A DNA stretch of 47,420 bases from Phascolarctobacterium sp. GTDB lineage: Bacteria > Bacillota > Negativicutes > Acidaminococcales > Acidaminococcaceae. Made by a program: the position numbers and the translations under genes. The stretch lies in NCBI GenBank assembly GCA_017623055.1, contig JAGAPX010000028.1:1-47420 (forward strand). The letters are read 5' to 3'. Shown here piece after piece: positions 1-8,008 of the stretch; position 1 is the stretch's first letter, and every line of letters begins with the position of its first letter. The notes beneath the pieces were generated by a model. It did no database searches. It saw nothing but the letters and a program-made list of their open reading frames with translations, and was not told where the DNA came from.

Positions 1-231
1 ATAGTGACGGGTTTCGGTTTCATATTCTACGTGAGCGGTGTTGATGGTAATGCCGCGTTCGCGTTCTTCAGGAGCTTTGTCGATCATGGAGTAGTCCATG
101 AATTCTGCGCCGCCGCGTTGTGCCAAAACTTTGGTGATTGCTGCGGTGGTGGTGGTTTTACCATGGTCAACGTGACCGATGGTGCCGATATTAGCATGGG
201 GTTTAGTTCTTTCGTATTTAGCTTTTGCCAT
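1..231 (-). CDS. tuf: Elongation factor Tu (N-terminal part; cut by window edge)
   Basis: EF-Tu carries aminoacyl-tRNA to the ribosomal A site as a GTP complex. Only the first 77 codons are present. The translation starts [20 protein letters not shown] and continues into the P-loop [10 protein letters not shown] (about residues 19-28), then the switch I element RGITIN around residue 60. These are textbook EF-Tu sequences. The start ATG at 231 follows an AAGGAGG ribosome site at 241-247. It is the last visible gene of the str operon, downstream of fusA with a short gap. The stop lies outside the window, so nothing can be said about the C-terminal domains. Confidence 0.97.
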   Translation of the reverse strand, partial: MAKAKYERTKPHANIGTIGHVDHGKTTTTAAITKVLAQRGGAEFMDYSMIDKAPEERERGITINTAHVEYETETRHY

Positions 232-265
232 TTTGAATTTCCTCCTTAAATGTATCTAGAAGATA

Positions 266-2350
266 TTATGCATTAGTGCCTTTGTTTTTAGCAACAATTG
301 CTTCAGCGATGTTTTTGGGAACATCTTCGTAGTGGTCAACTTCCATAGAGTAGTTGCCACGACCTTGGGTTTTGGAGCGAAGGTCGGTTGCATAACCGAA
401 CATTTCAGCCAGGGGAACGAAAGCTCTGATAACTTGTGCGCCATTGCGAGCTTCCATACCTTCGATGCGACCACGGCGAGAGTTGATGTCGCCGATTACA
501 TCGCCCATGTATTCTTCAGGTACAGTAACTTCAACTTTCATGTACGGTTCGAGAATTACCGGATTAGCTTTTTGAGCACCAGATTTGAAGCCCATGGAAC
601 CAGCAATTTTGAACGCCATTTCAGAGGAGTCAACTTCGTGGTAAGAACCATCATAAACAGTAACTGCTACGTCAACCATGGGGTAACCAGCAACTACGCC
701 GTTTTCCATAGCTTCTTTAACACCTGCTTCGATGGGGCTGATGTATTCTTTAGGAATAGCGCCGCCAACAACTTTGTTTTCAAACTTGAAGCCTTGACCC
801 GGTTCGAGCGGAGTGATTTCCAACCAGCAGTGACCATATTGGCCTTTACCACCGGATTGACGAACGAATTTACCTTCAGATTTAACGGATTTGCGGATGG
901 TTTCACGATAAGCAACTTGCGGGTTACCTACGGTGCAGCCTACTTTGAATTCGCGGAGCAGACGGTCAACGATGATGTCCAAGTGAAGCTCGCCCATACC
1001 GGAGATGATGGTTTGGGAAGTTTCCGGATCAGTGTGAACGCGGAAGGTCGGATCTTCTTCAGCAAGTTTTGCAAGGGCAATGCCCATTTTTTCTTGGTCA
1101 GCTTTAGTTTTGGGTTCTACTGCTACGGAGATTACGGGATCAGGGAATACCATGGATTCCAGGATGATTTCGTTCTTTTCGTCGCAGAGGGTGTCACCAG
1201 TAGTGGTGTCTTTCAGACCTACAGCAGCAGCGATGTCGCCGGAGTAAACCATGTCGATTTCTTCACGGTGGTTAGCATGCATTTGCAGGATACGGCCGAT
1301 ACGTTCGCGTTTGCCTTTAGTAGAGTTGTAAACGTAGGAACCGGAGCCGAGGGTACCGGAGTACACACGGAGGAACGCGAGTTTACCAACGAACGGGTCG
1401 GTCATGATTTTGAATGCCAATGCGGAGAAGGGTTCTTCGTCGCTGGAAGGACGGCAGTCTTCTTCGCCGGTTTCAGGGTTAATGCCTTTGATAGGCGGAA
1501 TATCGGTCGGAGCGGGCATGAATGCAACTACTGCGTCGAGCAGGGGTTGTACGCCTTTGTTCTTGTAAGAAGAACCGCAGCAAACCGGAGTCATTTTGCA
1601 AGCGATGGTTTGTTTACGGATACCAGCCATGATTTCTTCTTCGGTCAGTTCTTCACCTTCCAAATATTTCATCATGAGTTCGTCGTCGCTTTCAGCTACA
1701 GCTTCGAGAAGCATTGCACGGTATTCTTCTGCTTTTTCTTGCATGTCAGCAGGGATTTCAACGAATTGTTCGTCTTTGCCCATTTTATCGTTGTAAACGA
1801 TAGCTTGCATTTTAATCAGGTCTACCATGCCTTCGAAGGTGTCTTCGAAACCGATGGGGAGTTGAATGGGAACTGCATTAGCGCCCAGACGATCTTTCAT
1901 CATTTCAACTACGTTGTAGAAGTTAGCGCCGGTGATATCCATTTTATTTACATATGCCATGCGGGGAACGCCGTATTTGTCAGCTTGACGCCATACGGTT
2001 TCAGATTGAGGTTCTACGCCGCCTTTAGCACAGAATACTGCAACGGAGCCGTCCAGTACACGCAGGGAACGTTCTACTTCTACAGTGAAGTCAACGTGGC
2101 CCGGGGTGTCGATGATGTTCAGACGGTGGCCGTCCCATTGGCAGGTGGTTGCTGCAGAAGTGATGGTAATACCACGTTCTTGTTCTTGAACCATCCAGTC
2201 CATGGTAGCGCCGCCATCATGGGTTTCACCTACTTTATGTACTCTGCCGGTATAGAACAGAATACGTTCGGTGGTGGTAGTTTTACCAGCATCGATGTGA
2301 GCCATGATGCCGATGTTTCTAGTTTTCTCAAGCGGAAATTGTCTGCCCAC
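266..2350 (-). CDS. fusA: Elongation factor G
   Basis: EF-G is the translocase GTPase of protein synthesis and also acts in ribosome recycling. The 694-residue product has normal full length. G1 is AHIDAGKT (residues 17-24), DTPGH is near residue 82 and NKMD near residue 135. Domains II-V follow in order, with domain IV-V sequence such as EVDHYEDVP close to the C-terminus. The start codon is GTG at 2350, placed about 9 bases after a GAGGAGG site; no better ATG lies nearby. It sits between rpsG and tuf in the standard str operon order and is probably co-transcribed from the promoter at 3671-3699. Confidence 0.98.
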   Translation of the reverse strand: MGRQFPLEKTRNIGIMAHIDAGKTTTTERILFYTGRVHKVGETHDGGATMDWMVQEQERGITITSAATTCQWDGHRLNIIDTPGHVDFTVEVERSLRVLDGSVAVFCAKGGVEPQSETVWRQADKYGVPRMAYVNKMDITGANFYNVVEMMKDRLGANAVPIQLPIGFEDTFEGMVDLIKMQAIVYNDKMGKDEQFVEIPADMQEKAEEYRAMLLEAVAESDDELMMKYLEGEELTEEEIMAGIRKQTIACKMTPVCCGSSYKNKGVQPLLDAVVAFMPAPTDIPPIKGINPETGEEDCRPSSDEEPFSALAFKIMTDPFVGKLAFLRVYSGTLGSGSYVYNSTKGKRERIGRILQMHANHREEIDMVYSGDIAAAVGLKDTTTGDTLCDEKNEIILESMVFPDPVISVAVEPKTKADQEKMGIALAKLAEEDPTFRVHTDPETSQTIISGMGELHLDIIVDRLLREFKVGCTVGNPQVAYRETIRKSVKSEGKFVRQSGGKGQYGHCWLEITPLEPGQGFKFENKVVGGAIPKEYISPIEAGVKEAMENGVVAGYPMVDVAVTVYDGSYHEVDSSEMAFKIAGSMGFKSGAQKANPVILEPYMKVEVTVPEEYMGDVIGDINSRRGRIEGMEARNGAQVIRAFVPLAEMFGYATDLRSKTQGRGNYSMEVDHYEDVPKNIAEAIVAKNKGTNA

Positions 2351-2385
2351 TTCTTAATCCTCCTCAAACAAACTGAGTCAGGCCA

Positions 2386-2877
<492 letters not shown>

Positions 2878-2922
2878 TTATCATTCTTAGTTTCTTAATG
2901 TTTTGTTCTCGCTACGTTGCTA

Positions 2923-3303
2923 TTATTTTTTAGCTTTTGCTTTTTTAGCGCCGTATTTGGAGCGAGATTGGTTGCGGTTTGCAACGCCTGCAGTATCAAG
3001 AGCACCGCGAATGATGTGGTAACGCACGCCCGGAAGGTCTTTTACCCTTCCGCCTCTGATAAGAACAACACTGTGTTCTTGAAGATTGTGACCGATACCC
3101 GGGATATAAGCAGTAACTTCGATGCCGTTAGTCAAACGTACACGAGCTACTTTACGAAGTGCAGAGTTCGGTTTTTTCGGGGTGGTAGTGTAAACACGGG
3201 TGCACACGCCACGTTTTTGCGGGCATTCTTTCAATGCCGGAGCAGTAGATTTAGCTTTCAAAACCTCTCTGCCTTTACGTACCAATTGGTTAATTGTAGG
3301 CAT
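2923..3303 (-). CDS. rpsL: 30S ribosomal protein S12
   Basis: S12 monitors codon-anticodon pairing at the decoding site. The 126-residue product begins [13 protein letters not shown] and has the conserved loop [17 protein letters not shown]. The lysine in PKKPNS that commonly mutates to streptomycin resistance is in its wild-type form. The C-terminus is the expected basic [15 protein letters not shown]. The start ATG at 3303 follows an AAAGGAGG site. It is the second gene of the str operon after the small L7Ae-like gene. Confidence 0.98.
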   Translation of the reverse strand: MPTINQLVRKGREVLKAKSTAPALKECPQKRGVCTRVYTTTPKKPNSALRKVARVRLTNGIEVTAYIPGIGHNLQEHSVVLIRGGRVKDLPGVRYHIIRGALDTAGVANRNQSRSKYGAKKAKAKK

Positions 3304-3371
3304 ATCGGCACCTCCTTTCCAAACAATTAGATTTTAATGATTATAAAAACTCAGCTTTCGCCAAGCCCTTA

Positions 3372-3626
3372 TCAAGAATTAACTATTGCGGCTGCCGCAG
3401 CCTTAACGTGAATTCCGCAAGCCTTGCCAAGCTCGTGCATGGTTTCAACCATAACCACGCTTACAGCTTTTTCTTCGCAAAGCTCCACAAGTTTTTCGGT
3501 AACACGTTCATCAGCATCTTTCGCAACAAAAACCTTCAAAGCAACGCCTTTATTCACGGCTTTTTCGGTCTGTTTTACGCCAACGGTACGTTTCTCAGCT
3601 TGCATCAAATCATCAAGCGTCATCAA
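3372..3626 (-). CDS. L7Ae-family K-turn RNA-binding protein (YbxF-like)
   Basis: An 84-residue member of the L7Ae/L30e/S12e/Gadd45 family, like Bacillus YbxF, which binds kink-turn RNA. Visible features are the N-terminal VGVKQTEKAVNKG, matching the family's RNA-contact segment, a central beta strand (LKVFVAKDAD) and a VKAAAAAI C-terminal helix. Position directly ahead of rpsL is the standard Firmicute context. It is first in the operon, and an almost perfect promoter lies upstream. Its precise RNA target is unknown. Confidence 0.9.
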   Translation of the reverse strand: MMTLDDLMQAEKRTVGVKQTEKAVNKGVALKVFVAKDADERVTEKLVELCEEKAVSVVMVETMHELGKACGIHVKAAAAAIVNS

Positions 3627-3670
3627 GTTACCTCCTTCACGAGAGCATAGTTAGCCCACAACGCTTTCAT

Positions 3671-3699
3671 ATTGTAACATCTCTAACAAACCCTGTCAA
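3671..3699 (-). promoter_or_regulatory. SigA-type promoter of the str operon
   Basis: On the minus strand TTGACA (3694-3699) is separated by exactly 17 bases from TACAAT (3671-3676). This is a near-perfect housekeeping promoter about 45 bases ahead of the L7Ae-like gene. It fits strong growth-rate expression of ribosomal protein and elongation factor genes. Confidence 0.88.
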
Positions 3700-3916
3700 C
3701 AATTTTTTACAATTTTTTTGAGCTCTTAAACAACGTATTTACGTGCGTCTTTCTTTCCACCAATCCGTGTGTTTCATTGGCGTATTTTCTAAGAAAGATT
3801 TATGCTACGTGGACACTCTTTGAAGCTGGTGGACACGTTATTTGGTGTCAAAAACCTAAAAAATACGGGTTTTTCTACAAAATATTTCAAAGTTATTTTA
3901 ATTACTCGATTAAAAA
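3700..3916. other. Intergenic stretch with short direct repeat; no gene seen
   Basis: No convincing coding sequence was found between the str promoter and the galE terminator. The stretch holds two copies of GTGGACAC (3809-3816 and 3829-3836), 20 bases apart, and a weak AAAAACC/GGTTTTT dyad at 3850-3874. It could be a relic of a lost element, but there is no direct proof. Confidence 0.4.
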
Positions 3917-3948
3917 TAAAAGCTTCCCTCGTAAAGAAAGGAAGCTTT
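3917..3948 (-). terminator. Rho-independent terminator after galE
   Basis: AAAGCTTCC (3919-3927) and GGAAGCTTT (3940-3948) form a 9-bp stem with a 12-base loop. On the minus strand it is followed by TTTATTTTTAA. It lies just beyond the galE stop. Confidence 0.75.
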
Positions 3949-3963
3949 AAATAATTCTTTATT

Positions 3964-4977
3964 CTATTTTTTATTGGCTTTTACAAAATTCCAGCTGTCT
4001 CTGCACATATCGACAACATTTTTTTCTGCACGCCAGCCAAGTTCTTCTTTAGCCTTGCTGGCATCAGCATAGCAGGCTGCAATATCGCCATCCCTACGCG
4101 GACTGATAACATAAGGAACGTCAACACCATTTACTTCAATAAAAGTCTTTACCAGTTCCAAAACGCTAAAGCCATTGCCGGTACCAAGATTATAAATGTG
4201 CACACCATTTTCTTTGAGCAGCTTCTTCAACGCGCAAACATGACCCTTTGCCAAATCTACAACGTGAATGTAATCGCGCACGCCAGTACCATCCTTAGTG
4301 GGATAATCGTCACCAAAAACATTCAGCTTGGGCAACTCCCCTACTGCAACCTTCACAATATAAGGCATCAAATTATTGGGGATACCGTTAGGCTCTTCAC
4401 CCAAAAGACCGCTGGCATGACCACCGATAGGATTAAAGTAGCGGAGCAAGCACACGCCCCATTCGTTATCAGAAACGTGTAAATCCTGCAAAATACGTTC
4501 GCACATCAGCTTAGTAGTACCATAGGGATTAGTAGTACCACCAACGGGGAATTTTTCAGTAATGGGCAAGCTTTGGGGATTGCCGTACACAGTAGCGGAA
4601 GAACTGAAGATAATATTCTTGCAACCAAATTCGTGCATCACTTCGCACAAAGTAATAGTGCTGCCCAAATTATTATGGTAGTATTCCAAAGGCTTCGCTA
4701 CAGATTCCCCTACAGCCTTCAAACCTGCAAAGTGAATAGCTGCGCAAATATCATGCTCAGAAAAAATTTTCTTCAATATGATAGCATCATTAACGTCGCC
4801 TTCGTAAAAATCAATTTCCACACCGGTGATGGCTTTAATTTTATTAAGCACTTCCGGTTTAGAATTAGCAAAGTTATCAATACCAACTACCTTATAGCCA
4901 GCTTCGATAAGTTCTACGCAAGTGTGGGAAGCGATAAAGCCGGTAGCACCGGTTACGAGAATTTTTTTATTTTCCAT
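3964..4977 (-). CDS. galE: UDP-glucose 4-epimerase
   Basis: GalE interconverts UDP-glucose and UDP-galactose in the Leloir pathway and supplies UDP-galactose for surface glycans. The 337-residue product is a short-chain dehydrogenase. It has an N-terminal NAD loop TGATGFIAS (the third glycine is alanine), the catalytic serine segment FSSSATVYG and the YxxxK pair in NPYGTTK. The C-terminal substrate-binding half includes GTGNGFSVLE. I chose ATG 4977, six bases after an AAGGTG site, rather than the upstream in-frame GTG at 4986 that overlaps that site. The gene stands alone between its own promoter and terminator, with no other galactose genes nearby. Confidence 0.95.
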   Translation of the reverse strand: MENKKILVTGATGFIASHTCVELIEAGYKVVGIDNFANSKPEVLNKIKAITGVEIDFYEGDVNDAIILKKIFSEHDICAAIHFAGLKAVGESVAKPLEYYHNNLGSTITLCEVMHEFGCKNIIFSSSATVYGNPQSLPITEKFPVGGTTNPYGTTKLMCERILQDLHVSDNEWGVCLLRYFNPIGGHASGLLGEEPNGIPNNLMPYIVKVAVGELPKLNVFGDDYPTKDGTGVRDYIHVVDLAKGHVCALKKLLKENGVHIYNLGTGNGFSVLELVKTFIEVNGVDVPYVISPRRDGDIAACYADASKAKEELGWRAEKNVVDMCRDSWNFVKANKK

Positions 4978-5037
4978 TATAATCACCTTTTACATTTATT
5001 ATTGAAAGAAACTTTTTAAAATAAACTGTTACATTTG

Positions 5038-5046
5038 ATTATAACA
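5038..5046 (-). promoter_or_regulatory. Extended -10 promoter of galE
   Basis: The minus strand shows TGTTATAAT, an extended -10 (TGn-TATAAT), about 60 bases ahead of the galE start. No good -35 hexamer is visible at 17 bases, which is usual for extended -10 promoters. Confidence 0.55.
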
Positions 5047-5078
5047 CAAAGCAAAATCAAGTGCCACTTCACGAAAAG

Positions 5079-5110
5079 AGAGGCTCCCCTCAAAATTGAG
5101 AGAAGCCTCT
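5079..5110 (-). terminator. Terminator after the broken small gene
   Basis: AGAGGCT (5079-5085) pairs with AGCCTCT (5104-5110). On the minus strand the stem is followed by CTCTTTTC. It sits just past the stop of the decayed reading frame at 5121-5393, so that frame was probably once an expressed gene. Confidence 0.6.
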
Positions 5111-5120
5111 GGAAATTAGA

Positions 5121-5393
5121 TTAATGTTTAACCTGTACTACCTTGGAACCATAATCATCACGGTCAATAGCAGTATTCACACGCACACGTTCAATTTTGT
5201 TGGGATCATTATCAGCGCCTTTAACACGGTCAACACGAACACGACCAAGTTCTTTTTCAAACTCTTGACGAATTTTTGAACTCCAAGTGAAACTTTTCAA
5301 AATAGACTTCTTTCTTTTTTGTAGTCTTGTAATCAGTACACTAACGTGCTATATTCTATATACATTTTTAAAACTAATTCTATATTTTTCCAT
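5121..5393 (-). pseudogene. Decayed small gene divergent from the sigma-like regulator
   Basis: A minus-strand frame starts at ATG 5393 with an AGGAG site 6 bases upstream (starting MEKYRISFKNVYRI). It reaches a TAG at codon 15 (5349-5351). The same frame is open again to a TAA at 5121-5123 and ends in a charged, protein-like tail (KIRQEFEKELGRVRVDRVKG, then NDPNKIERVRVNTAIDRDDY). The middle looks more protein-like in another frame (KKKEVYFEKFHLEFKN), with A-rich runs at the points where the frame would change. This suggests a gene of about 90 codons broken by a stop and/or compensating frameshifts. I do not recognise the family. A terminator follows it, and only 40 bases separate its start from the divergent sigma-like gene. 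Confidence 0.5.
5327..5355 (+). promoter_or_regulatory. Promoter of the sigma-like gene
   Basis: TTGTAA (5327-5332), 17-base spacer, TATATT (5350-5355). It would give a leader of about 70 bases before the ATG at 5434. It lies inside the divergent decayed gene. Confidence 0.55.
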
Positions 5394-5433
5394 TGTTAAC
5401 TCCTTTCTGTTATGTAAAAACGAAAGGAACTTA

Positions 5434-6030
5434 ATGCTAACAAAACTAAATAGTAAACTTCATCAAATTACCAACAGTAAAAAACTTACTGCAAATACCC
5501 TTCGTGCGGCTATTAAAGCTTATCAAGAAGGTAATTCCTACGCTGCAGAACGATTACGTCAAGCCTTTGCTCCTTTGGTTTACAAGCTTAGCCATCGCCA
5601 CTGCGTGTATTCTATTTTAGGAGAAGATGCTGAAAATACAGTCTGGATGATTTTTTATGACTTCCTTTCTAAATACAAAGGCAATGATTTTAAGCATCTG
5701 CCTGGTCTTATACGTCGCTTTCTAATTTTTAGACTATTACGTACCATGCAAAAGGAAGGTAAACGTTGGGATATTGAACGTTGTCTAGACGAAGGTGACA
5801 CTTTCTTAGAAACAGCTCATCAAGAAGATTTGCAGGATGTTTTGAACAATCTAGCGTTAGCGCAAGAAATCAACTTGTTGCCACCTACACAGGCACAAGT
5901 TTTAAAAGATGTTTATTTCAAAAAATATACCCAAGAACAAGTTGCCTGTTCCACCAACTATTCTGCTCGTCATATTCGTAGATATAAACGTAAAGCTTTG
6001 AATACGCTACGCACTAAACTTGCAAGTTAA
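5434..6030 (+). CDS. Small sigma-70-family-like transcription factor
   Basis: A 198-residue protein with the layout of a short sigma-70 relative. A region-2-like helical part spans about residues 30-112, with ENTVWMIFYDFLSKYK followed by RRFLIFRLLRTMQKEGKRW. A region-4 helix-turn-helix spans about residues 148-195 (LPPTQAQVLKDVYF, then TQEQVACSTNYSARHIRRYK). I chose ATG 5434, after AAAGGAAC, over upstream in-frame codons that would add a hydrophobic stretch lacking a ribosome site. It is divergent from the decayed gene at 5121-5393 and flanked by its own terminator. The coding DNA is more AT-rich than its neighbours, which hints at acquisition. It may be an ECF-like or TcdR/UviA-like regulator; its target promoters are unknown. 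Confidence 0.7.
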   Translation: MLTKLNSKLHQITNSKKLTANTLRAAIKAYQEGNSYAAERLRQAFAPLVYKLSHRHCVYSILGEDAENTVWMIFYDFLSKYKGNDFKHLPGLIRRFLIFRLLRTMQKEGKRWDIERCLDEGDTFLETAHQEDLQDVLNNLALAQEINLLPPTQAQVLKDVYFKKYTQEQVACSTNYSARHIRRYKRKALNTLRTKLAS

Positions 6031-6040
6031 TATTTTTTCT

Positions 6041-6077
6041 GACACACAGTTTTATTTGCTGTGTGTCTTTTTCTTTT
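6041..6077 (+). terminator. Terminator of the sigma-like gene
   Basis: A perfect 9-bp stem, GACACACAG (6041-6049) with CTGTGTGTC (6059-6067), is followed by TTTTTCTTTT. Confidence 0.85.
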
Positions 6078-6286
6078 GTATGCTTAACCCTGAGCATCTA
6101 ACATTAATTATAAATTGTTCTTTTTGCTCTTTTAGAAAAATCGCAAAAAGTTAGACTTCACCCAAAAAAGAAACTACCAAAGAAAAAAGGTACAAATTTA
6201 AAAATACTTCTCATTATATAAGTTGCCCACGACAAAGCAAAAGCGGACATCTTTTTCTAAAAAATTTTAAATTTTTCTCAACCAAA

Positions 6287-6322
6287 CAAAAAAACAGGCA
6301 CAAGCTTTACGCTCGTACCTGT
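6287..6322 (-). terminator. Terminator of the thioesterase operon
   Basis: An imperfect stem pairs 6294-6304 with 6312-6322 (ACAGG/CCTGT at its base). On the minus strand a run of seven T follows. It sits directly after the gene at 6330-6860. The remaining bases from 6078 to 6286 hold nothing I can identify. Confidence 0.75.
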
Positions 6323-6329
6323 CTAATTT

Positions 6330-6860
6330 TTATTTTTCTACCAGCTTACGCATTTCTTCTGCAGTAAGGGTAAAGTATTTTTTCTCTGTGTATAATGCGC
6401 CCCTACCACGGCATTCCACCAAAAGCGCCACGTCCACGTCGGGAACATTTGCCAGCGCTTCGGCAATGGTCTTACCATTTTTAGCATAAGCTTCAAAACG
6501 CAGCACCATGGTCTTGCCTGTACCCGCAGGTGCCAGCACAGCTTCAAAGTAATCGTCGTCACGCAGTACGCCTTTTAAATTAACCTTACCACGCAAAAGC
6601 ACGTCGTCGTATTGCTCTTGGGGTAAGTAAATGCGCATATAAGCGTCAATCAAAGTAGCTTCCTGCTTGCCAACGTTTTTATAATCAAGCTCTACTTCAA
6701 AATCTAAACGCTCGTCAGTTTCGCTAACCTTCACTGCAGCAGTACGCTTTTTCATATCGAAGAACATCTTGGCATCGCCTTGCAGGCAAATATAAGCAGC
6801 AACCACCGCCACACCAAGCACCACTAAGGCGAGAATGATTTGAATTGCACAAATAAGCAT
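6330..6860 (-). CDS. Membrane-anchored protein of unknown function
   Basis: I do not recognise this 176-residue protein. A single hydrophobic segment (about residues 4-27, IQIILALVVLGVAVVAAYIC) should anchor it in the inner membrane. The rest reads as a soluble beta-rich domain with alternating strands such as RLDFEVELDYKNVGKQ and VALLVECRGRG. The ATG at 6860 follows AGGAGGAAAG. It is the last gene of a three-gene operon, 12 bases after the CofE-like gene, and is followed by a terminator. A function linked to the CofE-like protein is only inferred from position. Confidence 0.7.
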   Translation of the reverse strand: MLICAIQIILALVVLGVAVVAAYICLQGDAKMFFDMKKRTAAVKVSETDERLDFEVELDYKNVGKQEATLIDAYMRIYLPQEQYDDVLLRGKVNLKGVLRDDDYFEAVLAPAGTGKTMVLRFEAYAKNGKTIAEALANVPDVDVALLVECRGRGALYTEKKYFTLTAEEMRKLVEK

Positions 6861-6872
6861 CTTTCTTCCTCC

Positions 6873-7517
6873 TTACGCCTTGTAGTAATCTTTGATAATG
6901 CAAATGGGAGTTTTTTCACTGCCATTGCCAAAGGGGTTATCAATCAAAATTTCTGCAACCTTATCTGCGTCCACGCCTTTAGACACGCCAAGCACAGCAC
7001 TACGTTTTAAATCGTTTACGTCAGCAATAGCAGCACCGTAGCTACCGGTAGCTTTAGTAATTTCTTCTGCAACCTTGGTAGGATTACTGGGACCATACAC
7101 AATATGCTTATCATAAGGAGGCATGGTACCGGTAATATCATCAATCAAACGACCTTGCTCGCCAGCCAAACGATAGAACACACCACTAACGCCTACGCAT
7201 TTTGCAGCAAAGCCTACGATTACCGCCCACAGTACACGAGCACCGCCTTCGGCGTCAATCAAAGCTTGCATGCTGTACCAGCTACTGATGCTTCCCTTGG
7301 ACGGGAACAAACGGCACAAAACCTTTGCCAAAAGGCTGGGCTTAAATTCTTCACAGCGTTTTGCTCTGCCTTGGATAATAGCAACAACGCTTTCTGCGAT
7401 ACAAACAACATCATTAGGACCAATCTTATCCTTGCCGTATTCCAAGATTGCCTCGCACACATCATCGTGATGGGTCAAGATTCTTGTCGGCACAGGCACG
7501 ATAGTATATTTCTCCAT
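6873..7517 (-). CDS. CofE-like (F420-0:gamma-glutamyl ligase family) protein
   Basis: This 214-residue protein resembles the coenzyme F420-0:L-glutamate ligase (CofE-like) fold. The N-terminus PVPTRILTHHDDV aligns with the family's opening strand and loop, and VVCIAESVVAIIQGRA with its next conserved block. Later it has DDITGTMPPYDK and a C-terminal ICIIKDYY. No other F420 genes are in the window and Negativicutes are not known F420 users, so the true substrate is probably a different acid plus amino acid. It starts 3 bases after the thioesterase stop, which implies tight co-expression. Confidence 0.7.
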   Translation of the reverse strand: MEKYTIVPVPTRILTHHDDVCEAILEYGKDKIGPNDVVCIAESVVAIIQGRAKRCEEFKPSLLAKVLCRLFPSKGSISSWYSMQALIDAEGGARVLWAVIVGFAAKCVGVSGVFYRLAGEQGRLIDDITGTMPPYDKHIVYGPSNPTKVAEEITKATGSYGAAIADVNDLKRSAVLGVSKGVDADKVAEILIDNPFGNGSEKTPICIIKDYYKA

Positions 7518-7520
7518 ACC

Positions 7521-7940
7521 TTACTCCTTAGTATTATCTACTTCAGTAATTTGCTTCATACGTTCCAGCCAAACAACGTCAATGCGGGTAGGCTTGCCGT
7601 CTTTATCGGTAAACACGTTGCGCACCTTACCTTCCGCAGCCACAGCACCGTCACGCAGGCGGATAACCTTTTGCTCAAACTCCAGCTTAATTCTGGTAAT
7701 AGCAGTACAAGTAGTTTGCACTTCGTACTCATCATCGTACTTACAGCTGTTTTTATATTTTACATCCACCTCTGCAATGGGAAACAAAATTCCTGCGTCC
7801 ATCAAATCGTTAAGGCTGAGGCCTGCCGCACGCAAAAGTGCTGCCCTGCCCATCTCGAACCAATGCAAATATTTGGAATGATGTACTACGCCCATGGTAT
7901 CAGTTTCCACAAAACGCACTCTATCGCGAATACAAATCAT
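7521..7940 (-). CDS. Acyl-CoA thioesterase, YbgC/4HBT hot-dog family
   Basis: A 139-residue hot-dog thioesterase that should hydrolyse acyl-CoA thioesters in the cytoplasm. The family's active-site signature is clear near the N-terminus: FVETDTMGVVHHSKYLHWFE, with Asp14, Gly17 and His20/21. The length is typical of YbgC/FadM. The ATG at 7940 follows AGAGGTAAG. It leads a three-gene operon with the CofE-like and membrane-anchored proteins. Substrate chain length cannot be told from sequence. Confidence 0.88.
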   Translation of the reverse strand: MICIRDRVRFVETDTMGVVHHSKYLHWFEMGRAALLRAAGLSLNDLMDAGILFPIAEVDVKYKNSCKYDDEYEVQTTCTAITRIKLEFEQKVIRLRDGAVAAEGKVRNVFTDKDGKPTRIDVVWLERMKQITEVDNTKE

Positions 7941-7975
7941 AATAAACTTACCTCTATTCTAAAAACTAACTACTA

Positions 7976-7984
7976 ATTATATCA
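7976..7984 (-). promoter_or_regulatory. Extended -10 promoter of the thioesterase operon
   Basis: The minus strand reads TGATATAAT (TGn-TATAAT) about 36 bases before the thioesterase start. No clear -35 is seen. Confidence 0.5.
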
Positions 7985-8008
7985 CTCAAGCCACTTTTTT
8001 TATAGTGC

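Noticed and set aside
5349-5351. TAG at codon 15 of the small divergent gene as recoded pyrrolysine or programmed readthrough
   Set aside because: No pyl genes or recoding structure are visible, and the middle reads better in another frame. Decay or sequencing error is simpler.
6455-6540. Walker-A-like APAGTGKT in the membrane-anchored protein at 6330-6860
   Set aside because: The first glycine is missing, no Walker B follows, and the segment lies in a beta-rich, probably extracytoplasmic domain. It is a chance match.
6873-7517. Evidence for coenzyme F420 biosynthesis
   Set aside because: Only a CofE-like protein is present, with no CofC, CofD, CofG or CofH and no F420-dependent enzyme in the window.
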